DNA from: JAUVRX01 sp049664225
GTDB taxonomy: Bacteria > Acidobacteriota > Thermoanaerobaculia > Multivoradales > JAHEKO01
Reading direction: 5' to 3'
Length of the DNA stretch: 64,000 nucleotides
NCBI GenBank assembly: GCA_049664225.1
Contig: JBATEX010000133.1
Coordinates: 1-64,000 of the forward strand
How positions within the stretch are numbered: the stretch's first letter is position 1; each line of letters starts with the position of its first letter. The notes below the pieces were generated by a model that was not told where the DNA came from, ran no database searches, and saw nothing but the letters and a program-made list of their open reading frames with translations. The translations under genes were made by a program, and so were the position numbers. Shown piece by piece: positions 53,406 through 61,597 of the stretch.

Positions 53406-54842
53406 TCATCCCTTGATCACCCCGATCGGCTTCAGCTGTGCGACTTTGCGACTGATCCCTGCTCCTTCTACTACATCGACCACCGCCGAGACGTCCTTGT
53501 AGGCCTCGGGCATCTCCTCGGCGACGGTGGCCATGCCTGCGGCCATGACCACAACTCCTTCTCTCTCGAGCTCGTCGAGCAGTCTCCGTCCTCTGGCCTG
53601 CTTCTTGGCCTGCCTACGGCTGAGTCTCCTACCCGCGCCATGACAGGTGGAGCCAAAGGTCTCGCGGTAGGCTCTCTCGGTCCCCACCAGCACGTAGGAA
53701 TACCGTCCCATGTCTCCGGGTATCAAGACGGGCTGACCGACCTCCCTGTAGGCTTCGGGTGTCTGAGGGTGACCAGGAGGATAGGCCCTGGTGGCACCCT
53801 TCCGGTGGACACAAAGGCGTCGGCTGCGTCCCTCGATCTCGAAGGTCTCGAACTTCGCGATGTTGTGGCAAACGTCGTAGACCACCGTGAGACCGGCCTG
53901 GCTGGGCCCCAGACTCAGGGCCTGCATGAAGCTCTCGCGAGCCCAATGGGCCATGACCTGCCGGTTGGCAAAAGCGAAGTTGGCCGCCGCCGACATGGCG
54001 CCCAGATAGTCGCGGCCTTCCGGGGACTGGAGCGGCGCGCAGCAGAGCTGACGATCGGGCAGCTCGATGCCGTAACGGGCGGCGGCTTCGACCATCACCC
54101 TCAGGTGGTCCGAGCAGACCTGATGACCGAGGCCTCGGGATCCACTGTGAATTGTCAGGGTCACCTGATCCTGAAATAGCCCCAAGGCAGCCGCAGCCAC
54201 CTCGTCGTAGATCTCGGCCACGTACTGGATCTCAGCAAAGTGATTTCCGGAGCCCAGTGACCCGAGCTGACTGCGCCCTCGCTGATAGGCCCTGTCCGAG
54301 ACGAGATCCGGCCGCGCGCCCTCAATGCAGCCGTTCTCTTCCAGGAACTCCAGATCCTCCTCGTAGCCCATTCCCCTGTCGACGGCCCAGGCTGCCCCTT
54401 GGGCCAGAACCTGGGTCAACTCCTGTCGACTCAACCTCAGATCGGTGCGGCCCTTGCCGATGCCGGTAGGAATGTTCTGGTAGAGGCGGGTAACGAGATC
54501 CCGCACTCTGGGCTGGATTTCGGCGCGACTCAGACCTGAGCGCAAGAGGCGGACGCCTCAGTTGATGTCGTAGCCGACGCCGCCAGGCGAGACAACGCCC
54601 TTCTTGCTGTCCATCGCCGCCACGCCACCGATGGGGAAACCGTAACCCCAGTGGATATCGGGCATCGCCATGGAAGACCCGACGATTCCCGGCAGGTGGG
54701 CGACATTGACCACTTGCTGGAGGCATGGATCCTGGTGCATCTCACCCATCATCTCCGCGCTTGCGAAGACGAGACCCTCGACCCGCATCTTCCCCCGCTT
54801 GGGAATTCGCCAACGGAACTCGTCGATCTGCTCGATATGCAT
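53406..54842 (-). CDS. rtcB: RtcB RNA ligase, probable selenoprotein (UGA at catalytic Cys)
   Basis: Reading from ATG 54842 (GGAGGA upstream) through an in-frame TGA at 54558-54560 gives 478 residues, the normal RtcB length. The TGA falls at residue 95 in GGVGYDIN-U-GVRLLR, exactly where other RtcBs have the cysteine that binds both manganese ions. All other active-site residues are present, aligned from memory with P. horikoshii RtcB: Asp92, His201, His232 (HSGSRGLGH), His326, guanylylated His401 (CHGAGRRLSR) and C-terminal Lys477. A SECIS-like hairpin follows the UGA. RtcB joins 2',3'-cyclic phosphate to 5'-OH RNA ends. Archease, its activator, lies 93 bp upstream. A simple nonsense mutation is the alternative. 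Confidence 0.88.
54525..54560 (-). promoter_or_regulatory. UGA codon plus bacterial SECIS-like hairpin in rtcB mRNA
   Basis: In the mRNA, 14 nt after the UGA (54558-54560) starts GCG-CUCA-GGUC-UGAG-U-CGC (54543-54525): a 4-bp upper stem closing a GGUC tetraloop, one bulged U, and a 3-bp lower stem. Loop sequence, upper stem length, bulged U and the 21-nt UGA-to-loop distance are close to the E. coli fdhF SECIS (about 18 nt, loop GGUC); there the bulge is on the 5' side. A competing GAGGC-GUCC-GCCUC hairpin includes the UGA itself. Confidence 0.75.
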
Positions 54843-54892
54843 CGTCCCCGATCCTCCACGCAGATGCTTCAGAGATAGCCCGCCCTCAGACA

Positions 54893-54909
54893 GACAGGCT
54901 ACGCCTGTC
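54893..54909. other. Short hairpin between archease and rtcB
   Basis: GACAGGC-TAC-GCCTGTC, a perfect 7-bp stem with 3-nt loop, lies in the 93-bp gap before rtcB. No U-tract, so it may tune relative expression or be incidental. Confidence 0.4.
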
Positions 54910-54935
54910 GTGCAACGGCTGCAAGCGCCGTCGAT

Positions 54936-55358
54936 TCAAAGGTCGAAGATGACTCGTGCCGACCAACCCGTTGTCGAGGACTTCACCCTCAGTTGATGGT
55001 AGGTGACCGCCTTGATCAGCGTCTTGATCTCGTGCCGGTCAGGATCGTAGCGCTCACCCCGAACCGTTCCACGGAGACGCCAACCGCCGCCCTCCGCCTC
55101 GACTTCGAGATCGGTCTGGCGCAACAGAACCGACTTCGTCTCGAAGAGGTAAACAATCTCGCTGAGCCACTCGACCAGCAGGTCTTCTCGACTCGGGGCG
55201 ATGAGATCGATCGGCAGCTCGAGCTCGAGATTAAGCCGTTCCACCTCGGTCAGGGTATCGGTCAGAGCCAGGAGGCCCTCGGACAGCAGACTCTCGAAGC
55301 TGGCCCCCTCGATCTCGACACCCATGTCGGCCGTGTGCTCGATGAACCTGTAGGCCAT
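54936..55358 (-). CDS. Archease, RtcB-activating protein
   Basis: 140 residues, full length for the family. It begins MAYRFIEHTADMGVEIEG and contains EDLLVEWLSEIVYLFET and KTLIKAVTYHQLRV near the C-terminus; the N-terminal Asp in HTAD and acidic residues at the end are metal ligands in known archeases. It accelerates RtcB guanylylation and turnover. ATG 55358 overlaps the lipB stop (TGATG); the open frame upstream is within lipB. Confidence 0.95.
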   Translation of the reverse strand: MAYRFIEHTADMGVEIEGASFESLLSEGLLALTDTLTEVERLNLELELPIDLIAPSREDLLVEWLSEIVYLFETKSVLLRQTDLEVEAEGGGWRLRGTVRGERYDPDRHEIKTLIKAVTYHQLRVKSSTTGWSARVIFDL

Positions 55359-56071
55359 CAGTGCTTCAACTGCTCGGGACTCACCGCGAGCGGGCGACGA
55401 TGAAAGACCTCGGCCAGGTGCCGGGCACAGAGATCGGCCAGGTCCTCGATTGGCATGGTCCGGCCCGTGAGCTCGGCGACGGAGGTCATCTCCACTCCCT
55501 GGAGGCCGCACGGCACGATTGCGGCGAAGTAGCTCAGGTCGGTGTTCACGTTGAGAGCGAAGCCGTGGGTCGTGATCCAGCGGCTGACGTGAACACCGAG
55601 GGAGGCGACCTTCCTGCCGTCCACCCAGACTCCGATCTCGGGGCTTTGCGACCTCGCCTCAGCGGACAGACCGACCTCGGCCAGCACCCGGACCAAAACT
55701 TCCTGCAGATCGCGCACGTAGCGCCGAAGATCACGTCGATCCGGGGTCAGATCGAGGATCGGATAGCCCACGAGCTGACCGGGACCATGGTAGGTGACCT
55801 GTCCGCCACGGTCACATTCCACGACCTCCACTCCTCGGGTCCGCAGCCACTCACGGTCCGCCAGGACATCGGTGCGGTTGGCGTTGCGACCCAGCGTGTA
55901 GACGTGGCCGTGCTCGAGCAGCAACAACGCATCGTCTGCCCCACCTGACCGGATTCGCTCCCGGCGATGCTCCTGCAGCACCATGGCCGACCGGTAGTCG
56001 AGCCTGCCGAGGTAGCTCCACTCAAGGTCTCGCTGGTTGGTTTCTCTCACTTGAGGACTGCTGTCGATCAA
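55358..56071 (-). CDS. lipB: Octanoyl-[ACP]:protein octanoyltransferase
   Basis: 237 residues. GRNANRTDVL, the RGGQVTYHGPGQLVGYP motif, Lys154 (GRKVASLG) and the catalytic Cys188 (IVPCGLQG) are the LipB set. It moves octanoyl groups from ACP to lipoyl domains before LipA acts. Start TTG 56071 has AAGGTG upstream; GTG 56050 is an alternative. 37 bp after the E2 gene that carries its substrate domain. Confidence 0.94.
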   Translation of the reverse strand: MIDSSPQVRETNQRDLEWSYLGRLDYRSAMVLQEHRRERIRSGGADDALLLLEHGHVYTLGRNANRTDVLADREWLRTRGVEVVECDRGGQVTYHGPGQLVGYPILDLTPDRRDLRRYVRDLQEVLVRVLAEVGLSAEARSQSPEIGVWVDGRKVASLGVHVSRWITTHGFALNVNTDLSYFAAIVPCGLQGVEMTSVAELTGRTMPIEDLADLCARHLAEVFHRRPLAVSPEQLKH

Positions 56072-56108
56072 AGCAACAACACCTTCGCGGCATGTCCGAG
56101 CCGGTCGA

Positions 56109-57497
56109 CTATTGGAACGAGTCGAGCTCGGACCAGCTTTCTTCCAGCAGCGTTCGCCGGAGGTGATTCATGAAGCTGTCGGCCTCCGCACCATCGATCA
56201 GACGATGATCGAAAGTCAGGGCGAAATAGCACATCGTCTTGATCGCGATTCCGTCGTTGCCATCGGCATCGGTTTCGACGACAGGGCGCTTCTCGATGGT
56301 GCCGATGCCCAGGATCGCCACCTGGGGCTGGTTGATGATGGGAGTTCCGAACAGCGATCCGAACACACCGGGATTGGTCACCGTGAATGTCCCCCCCTGC
56401 ACCTCCTCCGGGCTCAGGCGTTTGCTTCGAGCACGCTCGGCTAGATCGTTGGCGGCCTTGGCAAAACCTACCAGATTGAGCCGATCGGCATGCCGAATCA
56501 CCGGCACCAGAAGGCCCCACTCGAGAGCTACAGCCATGCCCAGATTGATGTCCTTCTTGCGCACGATGTCGGTGCCGTCGATGGACGAATTGAGGTTCGG
56601 ATAGGCCGTGAGCGCGTTGGCAACCGCTTTGAAGATGAAGGGCATGAACGTGAGCTTCGTACCGTGCGTCTGCGCGAAGCCTTGCTTGGCGCGCGCTCTC
56701 ACCCTGGCCACTCGGGAGAGGTCGACATGGAAGACCGTACTGACGTGCGCCGAGGTTGCCTTGGAATAGACCATGTGGGCCGCCGTCAACCGGCGGATTC
56801 TGGACATCGACTCGATTTCGACGTTGTCTCCCTCGCTGTAGGCGGCCACTTGGAAGTCACCGGTTCGCTGTCGAGGAGCGGTAACCAGCTCTGCGCTCCG
56901 CATCGGGGACGCTGGAGTTGGAGTCGGTGTAGCTGTCGTCGCGGGAGTCACCACCGACCTTTTCTCCAGGAAGGCCAGCATGTCTTGCTTGGTCACCCGC
57001 CCGTGGATTCCGGTGCCCTCGACCCGAGTCAGATCGACCCCCTCCGCGGCGGCCATCTTGCGGACCAAAGGGCTGGAGAACCGGCGGATCCTATCGACCA
57101 ACTGACCATCCTCGGCTGAATCCCCATCCTGCCTGGGAGTAGCTTCCGGCGCTGGTGGTGGCGGCTCTTCCACTACTACCTCCATGGACTTCGCCGCCTC
57201 CACGTCCTCGATTTCGGGGGCAGGAGGCTCTGACGCGAGCTCTGAATCCACTTGCTCGGTAGGTTCTCCGACAAGGGCGACCAGCTCATTGACTTGGACT
57301 GTCGCGCCCTCCCCGTGATGGACTACCAAGAGAACTCCGGCAGCCGGGCTGGGGATTTCGGCGTCTACTTTGTCGGTCGAAATCTCGAACAGCGGCTGGT
57401 CTCTCTCCACCCGCTCCCCCACCTGGACCAACCACTTGGTGATGGTGCCCTCAACGATGGACTCACCCATCTGAGGCATGATGACTTCCGTTGCCAT
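56109..57497 (-). CDS. 2-oxoacid dehydrogenase E2, dihydrolipoamide acyltransferase
   Basis: 462 residues: one N-terminal lipoyl domain with Lys43 (ISTDKVDAE), a Pro/Glu-rich linker, the E1/E3-binding domain (about 138-176, SPLVRKMAAAEGVDLTRV), a Thr/Pro-rich linker, and the catalytic domain ending with FDHRLIDGAEAD (HxxxDG near 433). The substrate could be pyruvate or branched-chain oxoacids; the catalytic sequence looks like the branched-chain/2-oxoglutarate group. Probably works with the fused E1 at 9191-11572. Confidence 0.92.
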   Translation of the reverse strand: MATEVIMPQMGESIVEGTITKWLVQVGERVERDQPLFEISTDKVDAEIPSPAAGVLLVVHHGEGATVQVNELVALVGEPTEQVDSELASEPPAPEIEDVEAAKSMEVVVEEPPPPAPEATPRQDGDSAEDGQLVDRIRRFSSPLVRKMAAAEGVDLTRVEGTGIHGRVTKQDMLAFLEKRSVVTPATTATPTPTPASPMRSAELVTAPRQRTGDFQVAAYSEGDNVEIESMSRIRRLTAAHMVYSKATSAHVSTVFHVDLSRVARVRARAKQGFAQTHGTKLTFMPFIFKAVANALTAYPNLNSSIDGTDIVRKKDINLGMAVALEWGLLVPVIRHADRLNLVGFAKAANDLAERARSKRLSPEEVQGGTFTVTNPGVFGSLFGTPIINQPQVAILGIGTIEKRPVVETDADGNDGIAIKTMCYFALTFDHRLIDGAEADSFMNHLRRTLLEESWSELDSFQ

Positions 57498-57590
57498 GTA
57501 GGACTCTCCCTTACTCGACTCGATATCCCGGCTCGGGCGTCAGGGACCAACGAGACCCGAGCACGAACCGATCCACTCTGCACTACCCCA

Positions 57591-58988
57591 TCAGATATGG
57601 ATCGCATGCCCGACGGCTGCGTGCGCGGCCTCGGCGACGGCCTCCGACAGAGTCGGATGGGCATGAATGGTGCGAAACAACTCCTCTGTCGTGGACTCGA
57701 CCTGAAGCGCGACACAGGCCTCGGCGATCAGCTCTGTGGCATGGCGACCGATGATATGGACTCCGAGAAGCTCATCGTACCGAGTCTCGCGAACGATCTT
57801 GACGAACCCTTCAGTGTGTCCCTCGATCGCCGCCTTGGCCAGTGCCGTGAAAGGAAACTTGCCCGTGGTCACCTCATATCCACGCTCTATGGCCTGGGCT
57901 TCAGTCAGGCCGACGCTGGCCACTTCCGGCTCACAATAGGTGACAGCGGGAATCCGATCATAGTCGATCGGCCGCACGTGCCGACCTGCCAGGTGCTCGG
58001 CGACCAGAATGCCCTCGGCCGAAGCCACATGTGCCAGCCAGGGGGTGTCGACGACGTCGCCGATGGCGTAGATGTGGGGAACATCGGTCTGCATGAGCTC
58101 GTTGACCTCGACGTAGCCCCGATTGAGGCGAATTCCCAAGGCTTCGAGACCGAGGTCCGAGGTCACCGGCGCACGCCCGACGGCCACCAACAGCGCCTCG
58201 GCCGTCAGGCTCTTGCCGCCTCCATCTTCCCTGTCGATTTCGATCTCCAAACCACTGTCTGTGAGCACGGCATCTTTCAACCGACTGCCCGTATGGATCT
58301 TGATGCCTCTCTTCTTCAGGGAGCGTTGAAGCTGCCGCGAAATCTCCTCATCCTCGAGGGGCAATACGCGGGGCAGCATCTCTACCAGAACGACCCCGGA
58401 TCCAAAGGAGTTGAAGATCGACGCGAACTCGCAGCCCACAGCTCCTGCGCCCAGCACCACCAATGAGGTGGGAACATTCGACACCTCCAGGAGATCATCC
58501 GAGCTCAGCACACGCTTGCCGTCTGTGGGTAGGAACGGCAGCTGACGCGGAACCGAGCCCGTCGCGATCAGGATGTGACGCGCTTCAAAGGTCGTCGTGC
58601 CGCCCTCTCCTGCCACCTCGACCTCGTGGCTGCCGACGAGTCTTCCCCTGCCCCGAACACCTTCGACGCCGTACTTCTTGAACAGATACTCGATTCCTTT
58701 GGCGCTCTTGTCGACCACTTGCTGTTTGAAGGCCTGAGCCTTCTCCAGATCCAGGCTCGGCGAAGCCACCTCGATGCCGAATCTCTCCGCCGAGCGAATC
58801 TCGTCGAGCATGCCGGCGGTGCGGAGGAGCGCCTTGGTGGGAATGCAACCTCGATGCAGACAGGTGCCGCCGAACTTGGGGTCCTTCTCCACTACGCTGA
58901 CCTTGAGACCCAGCTGCGCAGCACGAATCGCGGCGACATAGCCGCCGGGACCGCTACCGATGATGACGAGGTCGCGTTGTTCTGCCAT
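57591..58988 (-). CDS. lpd: Dihydrolipoyl dehydrogenase (E3)
   Basis: 465 residues. FAD-binding GSGPGGY (11-17), the redox disulfide in GGTCLHRGCIP (Cys43/Cys48), the NAD-binding GAGAVGCEFASIF, and the C-terminal HAHPTLSEAV (His/Glu active site from the other subunit) are all present. It reoxidises dihydrolipoamide on E2. First gene of the cluster lpd-E2-lipB-archease-rtcB-lipA. Confidence 0.95.
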   Translation of the reverse strand: MAEQRDLVIIGSGPGGYVAAIRAAQLGLKVSVVEKDPKFGGTCLHRGCIPTKALLRTAGMLDEIRSAERFGIEVASPSLDLEKAQAFKQQVVDKSAKGIEYLFKKYGVEGVRGRGRLVGSHEVEVAGEGGTTTFEARHILIATGSVPRQLPFLPTDGKRVLSSDDLLEVSNVPTSLVVLGAGAVGCEFASIFNSFGSGVVLVEMLPRVLPLEDEEISRQLQRSLKKRGIKIHTGSRLKDAVLTDSGLEIEIDREDGGGKSLTAEALLVAVGRAPVTSDLGLEALGIRLNRGYVEVNELMQTDVPHIYAIGDVVDTPWLAHVASAEGILVAEHLAGRHVRPIDYDRIPAVTYCEPEVASVGLTEAQAIERGYEVTTGKFPFTALAKAAIEGHTEGFVKIVRETRYDELLGVHIIGRHATELIAEACVALQVESTTEELFRTIHAHPTLSEAVAEAAHAAVGHAIHI

Positions 58989-59024
58989 TGTCTTCGAGAT
59001 CTCCGTTCGGGGTACGCGGTCTGG

Positions 59025-60107
59025 TCAGGCGACGGTGATCTCACGACTCAGGAAGACATCCTGAATCGCATTCAGAAGCTCCACTCCCTCGGCCATGGGC
59101 CGTTGAAACGCCTTGCGACCCGAGATCATGCCGGTACCTCCCCCGCGTTTGTTGATCACGGCCGTACGGACAGCCTGAGCCAGATCACCCTGACCACCCG
59201 AGGCACCGCCCGAGTTGATCATACCGATCCTACCCATGTAGCAGTTGGCAACCTGCCACCGGACGAGATCGACCGGGTGGTCGGAGCTCAGGTCGCTGTA
59301 GACGAGCGGGCTGGTCTTGCCGAAGCCGACAGCCGTGTACCCGCCATCCTTGGTGGCCTGCTTCTGTTTGACGATGTCAGCCTCGATGGTCACACCGAGA
59401 TGATTGGCCTGGCCGGTCAGATCGGCCGCGTCGTGGTAGTCCACGCCCTCCTTCTTGAATCCCGGGTTCCGCAGGTAGCACCAGAGAATCGTCGCCAGGC
59501 CGAGGTCGTGGGCCTGAGCGAACGCCTCGGAGATCTCGACCAGCTCGCGATCAGAGTCCTCCGAACCGAAGTAGATCGTAGCTCCGACGGCCGCAGCCCC
59601 CAGCTCCCAGGCCTGTTCCACCTGCGCAAACAGCACCTGTTTGTAGCGGTTGGGGTAGGTCAGCATCTCGTTGTGATTGATCTTCACCACGAACGGGATC
59701 TTGTGGGCATACTTACGACTGATAGAGCCCAGAACTCCCAGGGTAGAAGCTACGCCGTTGCAGCCGCCCTCGATAGCCAACCGCACGATGTTCTCCGGAT
59801 CGAAATACTCCGGATTCGGGGCGAACGAGGCGGCTGCCGAGTGCTCGATACCCTGGTCCACAGGCAGAATGGAAAGGTAACCGCTACCCGCCAGCCGGCC
59901 CGAATTGTAGAGGCGGGCCAAGTTCACCAGAACGGTCGGCTTGCGATCCGAGACACCGAAGCAGCGGTCGATGTGATCAGCGCCCGGCAGATGCAGGCTC
60001 GCCTTGGGAATGCCTTTGCAGGTGTGATTCAGCAAGCCTTCGGCTTCGTCGCCGAGCAGCTCGGTGATGCGATCGATTCCAGTCATCGGTTCTGCAACAG
60101 TTATCAT
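59025..60107 (-). CDS. Class I fructose-bisphosphate aldolase (DhnA family)
   Basis: 360 residues. DhnA/FbaB-type aldolase with the early GRLAGSGYLSILPVDQGIEHS region, VVKINHNEML, the Schiff-base lysine probably Lys247 in IEADIVKQKQ, and the phosphate-binding NSGGASGG and GGTGMISGRKAF. ATG 60107 preferred over TTG 60143; GGAGG lies ten bases upstream. 36 bp before lpd in the same direction. Confidence 0.93.
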   Translation of the reverse strand: MITVAEPMTGIDRITELLGDEAEGLLNHTCKGIPKASLHLPGADHIDRCFGVSDRKPTVLVNLARLYNSGRLAGSGYLSILPVDQGIEHSAAASFAPNPEYFDPENIVRLAIEGGCNGVASTLGVLGSISRKYAHKIPFVVKINHNEMLTYPNRYKQVLFAQVEQAWELGAAAVGATIYFGSEDSDRELVEISEAFAQAHDLGLATILWCYLRNPGFKKEGVDYHDAADLTGQANHLGVTIEADIVKQKQATKDGGYTAVGFGKTSPLVYSDLSSDHPVDLVRWQVANCYMGRIGMINSGGASGGQGDLAQAVRTAVINKRGGGTGMISGRKAFQRPMAEGVELLNAIQDVFLSREITVA

Positions 60108-60155
60108 TGTCTTCTTGCCTCCAGGATCGGTTCTCTTATGCAATGTCGGATTATC

Positions 60156-60974
60156 TTACAGGCCAGAGGTTCTCTCGGGGGACGGCGGAGACTGAATCGA
60201 AGCGAGAAACTCGAATAGCCGCCGCCACACCATGTTGTTGCCCAACAAGTCGTTGTGACCCGCTGAAGGTACCTCCAGCCAGTCTGCTCTCAAGGCTGCC
60301 GCCACTTTCCGGCCCTGCTCCACCGGAATGATGCGATCCCTAGAGCCATGGATCACGAGCGCCGGGCAGACGACCCGTTCGGCCGCCACAGTAGAGTCGT
60401 ATCGATCGGCCACGGCGACCTCCACGAGCCACCGAGGGAAGTGAGAGGCACCGACATCGGCCAGCGAAGTCCAGGCGCTCATCGCCACCAATCCGTCGCA
60501 ACGCTCGGGATTGGCGGCCGCCAGACCGATAGCTACCGCAGCCCCAAGGGACCAGCCCACGACCACTGTCGGTCGGTGTCCGAAGTGATGGCGCATCCAC
60601 TCGAGGGCTACCGAGCCGGCCTCCAGAAGGGAAGCCTCGGACGGCACTCCGGTGCTACGCCCGTAGCCAGGGTAATCCAGGACTACGAAGGGTACTTCGA
60701 GGGCGAGAAGTTCCTCGAAGAGACCCACTTGCCGCATGGTCTCCAGGTTCTCGCCGTTCCCGTGGAGGAACAGCACAGCCGGCCCGGTCGACACCAGGCC
60801 AGGCTCATCATGCACCCACGACGCGATCTGGGTTCGATCACCGAGACTCCAGGTTACGGCGCGCAAGGGTCGCGGCGGGTCCGGAACACTGACCGGTGGG
60901 GCCGGATAGACGATATGGCGCACGGAACAGCCCGCGAGGATCAGACAGAATGCTGGCCAGACGAGCTTCGACAT
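60156..60974 (-). CDS. Lipoprotein alpha/beta hydrolase
   Basis: 272 residues from ATG 60974 with a lipobox LILAGC near residue 16. The fold is alpha/beta hydrolase of the BAAT/dienelactone kind: oxyanion region FLHGNGENL, nucleophile Ser142 (GWSLGAA), Asp213 (HGSRDRI) and His240 (SAGHNDLLG). A GTG at 61001, overlapping the Nudix stop (GTGA), is an alternative start. Substrate unknown, probably an envelope ester. Confidence 0.85.
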   Translation of the reverse strand: MSKLVWPAFCLILAGCSVRHIVYPAPPVSVPDPPRPLRAVTWSLGDRTQIASWVHDEPGLVSTGPAVLFLHGNGENLETMRQVGLFEELLALEVPFVVLDYPGYGRSTGVPSEASLLEAGSVALEWMRHHFGHRPTVVVGWSLGAAVAIGLAAANPERCDGLVAMSAWTSLADVGASHFPRWLVEVAVADRYDSTVAAERVVCPALVIHGSRDRIIPVEQGRKVAAALRADWLEVPSAGHNDLLGNNMVWRRLFEFLASIQSPPSPERTSGL

Positions 60975-60997
60975 CCGGCCTGCTTTCGTCTCTATCC

Positions 60998-61597
60998 TCA
61001 CTCCTCCTCTTCCGGCAGCTCCAAGCCGAGCCGATGCAACAAGTTCTGCATGATGCGTGCGGTTAGCCCCCACACCTGCCTTGACCCCAGGTGGTAGACG
61101 CGGATCATGCGCTCTACGCCATCGATCTGCACGATCCGGTCTTCGATAGCCCTGAAATCGGCAAAGGCCAGAAGAGGAACGGAGAACACCTCCGCGATCT
61201 CTTCCTCATTAATGTTCGTCTCGAGAGCGCTCGGCACCGCACCGACACACGGGATGATCCTGAATCCACTCGGCGTTTCGGCCTCGTCCAGCTCACCCAG
61301 TCGGACCACCTGCCTGGTGTCGAAGCCCAGTTCTTCCTCGGATTCGCGTAAGGCGGCGGCCCAGGGGTCCTCGCCTATCTCCCGACCACCTCCCGGAAAC
61401 GCGATCTGACTCTTGTGGTGGGGCAGCGACTCAGCCCGTTTGGTCAGTAGAGTCCAGAGCTCGCCGGCATCGACGAACAAGGGGACGAGGACCGCCGCCT
61501 CCCGAGCGTCGCTGGGTGGTAGACGACTCGGCGAAGGTGTGCTCAGACGTTGCCTGACCTGTTGGATCCAGCTCTGCGGCCCCTGTTCCTCGGTCAT
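60998..61597 (-). CDS. Nudix hydrolase (CoA pyrophosphatase-like)
   Basis: 199 residues. The Nudix box runs from Gly70 to Phe92 (GGREIGEDPWAAALRESEEE, then LGF) and fits GX5EX7REUXEEXGU fully. The preceding LLTKRAESLPHHKSQIAFPGG corresponds to the CoA pyrophosphatase (UPF0035, LLTxRS...HxGxxxFPGG) signature, so coenzyme A or a similar diphosphate is the likely substrate. ATG overlaps the GT-C gene's stop (ATGA). Confidence 0.92.
   Translation of the reverse strand: MTEEQGPQSWIQQVRQRLSTPSPSRLPPSDAREAAVLVPLFVDAGELWTLLTKRAESLPHHKSQIAFPGGGREIGEDPWAAALRESEEELGFDTRQVVRLGELDEAETPSGFRIIPCVGAVPSALETNINEEEIAEVFSVPLLAFADFRAIEDRIVQIDGVERMIRVYHLGSRQVWGLTARIMQNLLHRLGLELPEEEE

Noticed and set aside
53406..54545. 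Separate gene starting at TTG 54545 for the C-terminal part of RtcB
   Set aside because: It would lack Asp92 and the catalytic residue at 95 and has no ribosome site; read-through of UGA gives one full-length enzyme.
53406..54842. rtcB as a plain pseudogene
   Set aside because: Only one lesion, located exactly at Cys and of the TGA type, with all active-site residues and the C-terminal Lys-Gly kept and a SECIS-like hairpin following. Kept as alternative but less likely.
53406..54842. Reassigned UGA codon (code 4 or 25)
   Set aside because: TGA terminates many genes here in tight overlaps with the next start codon.
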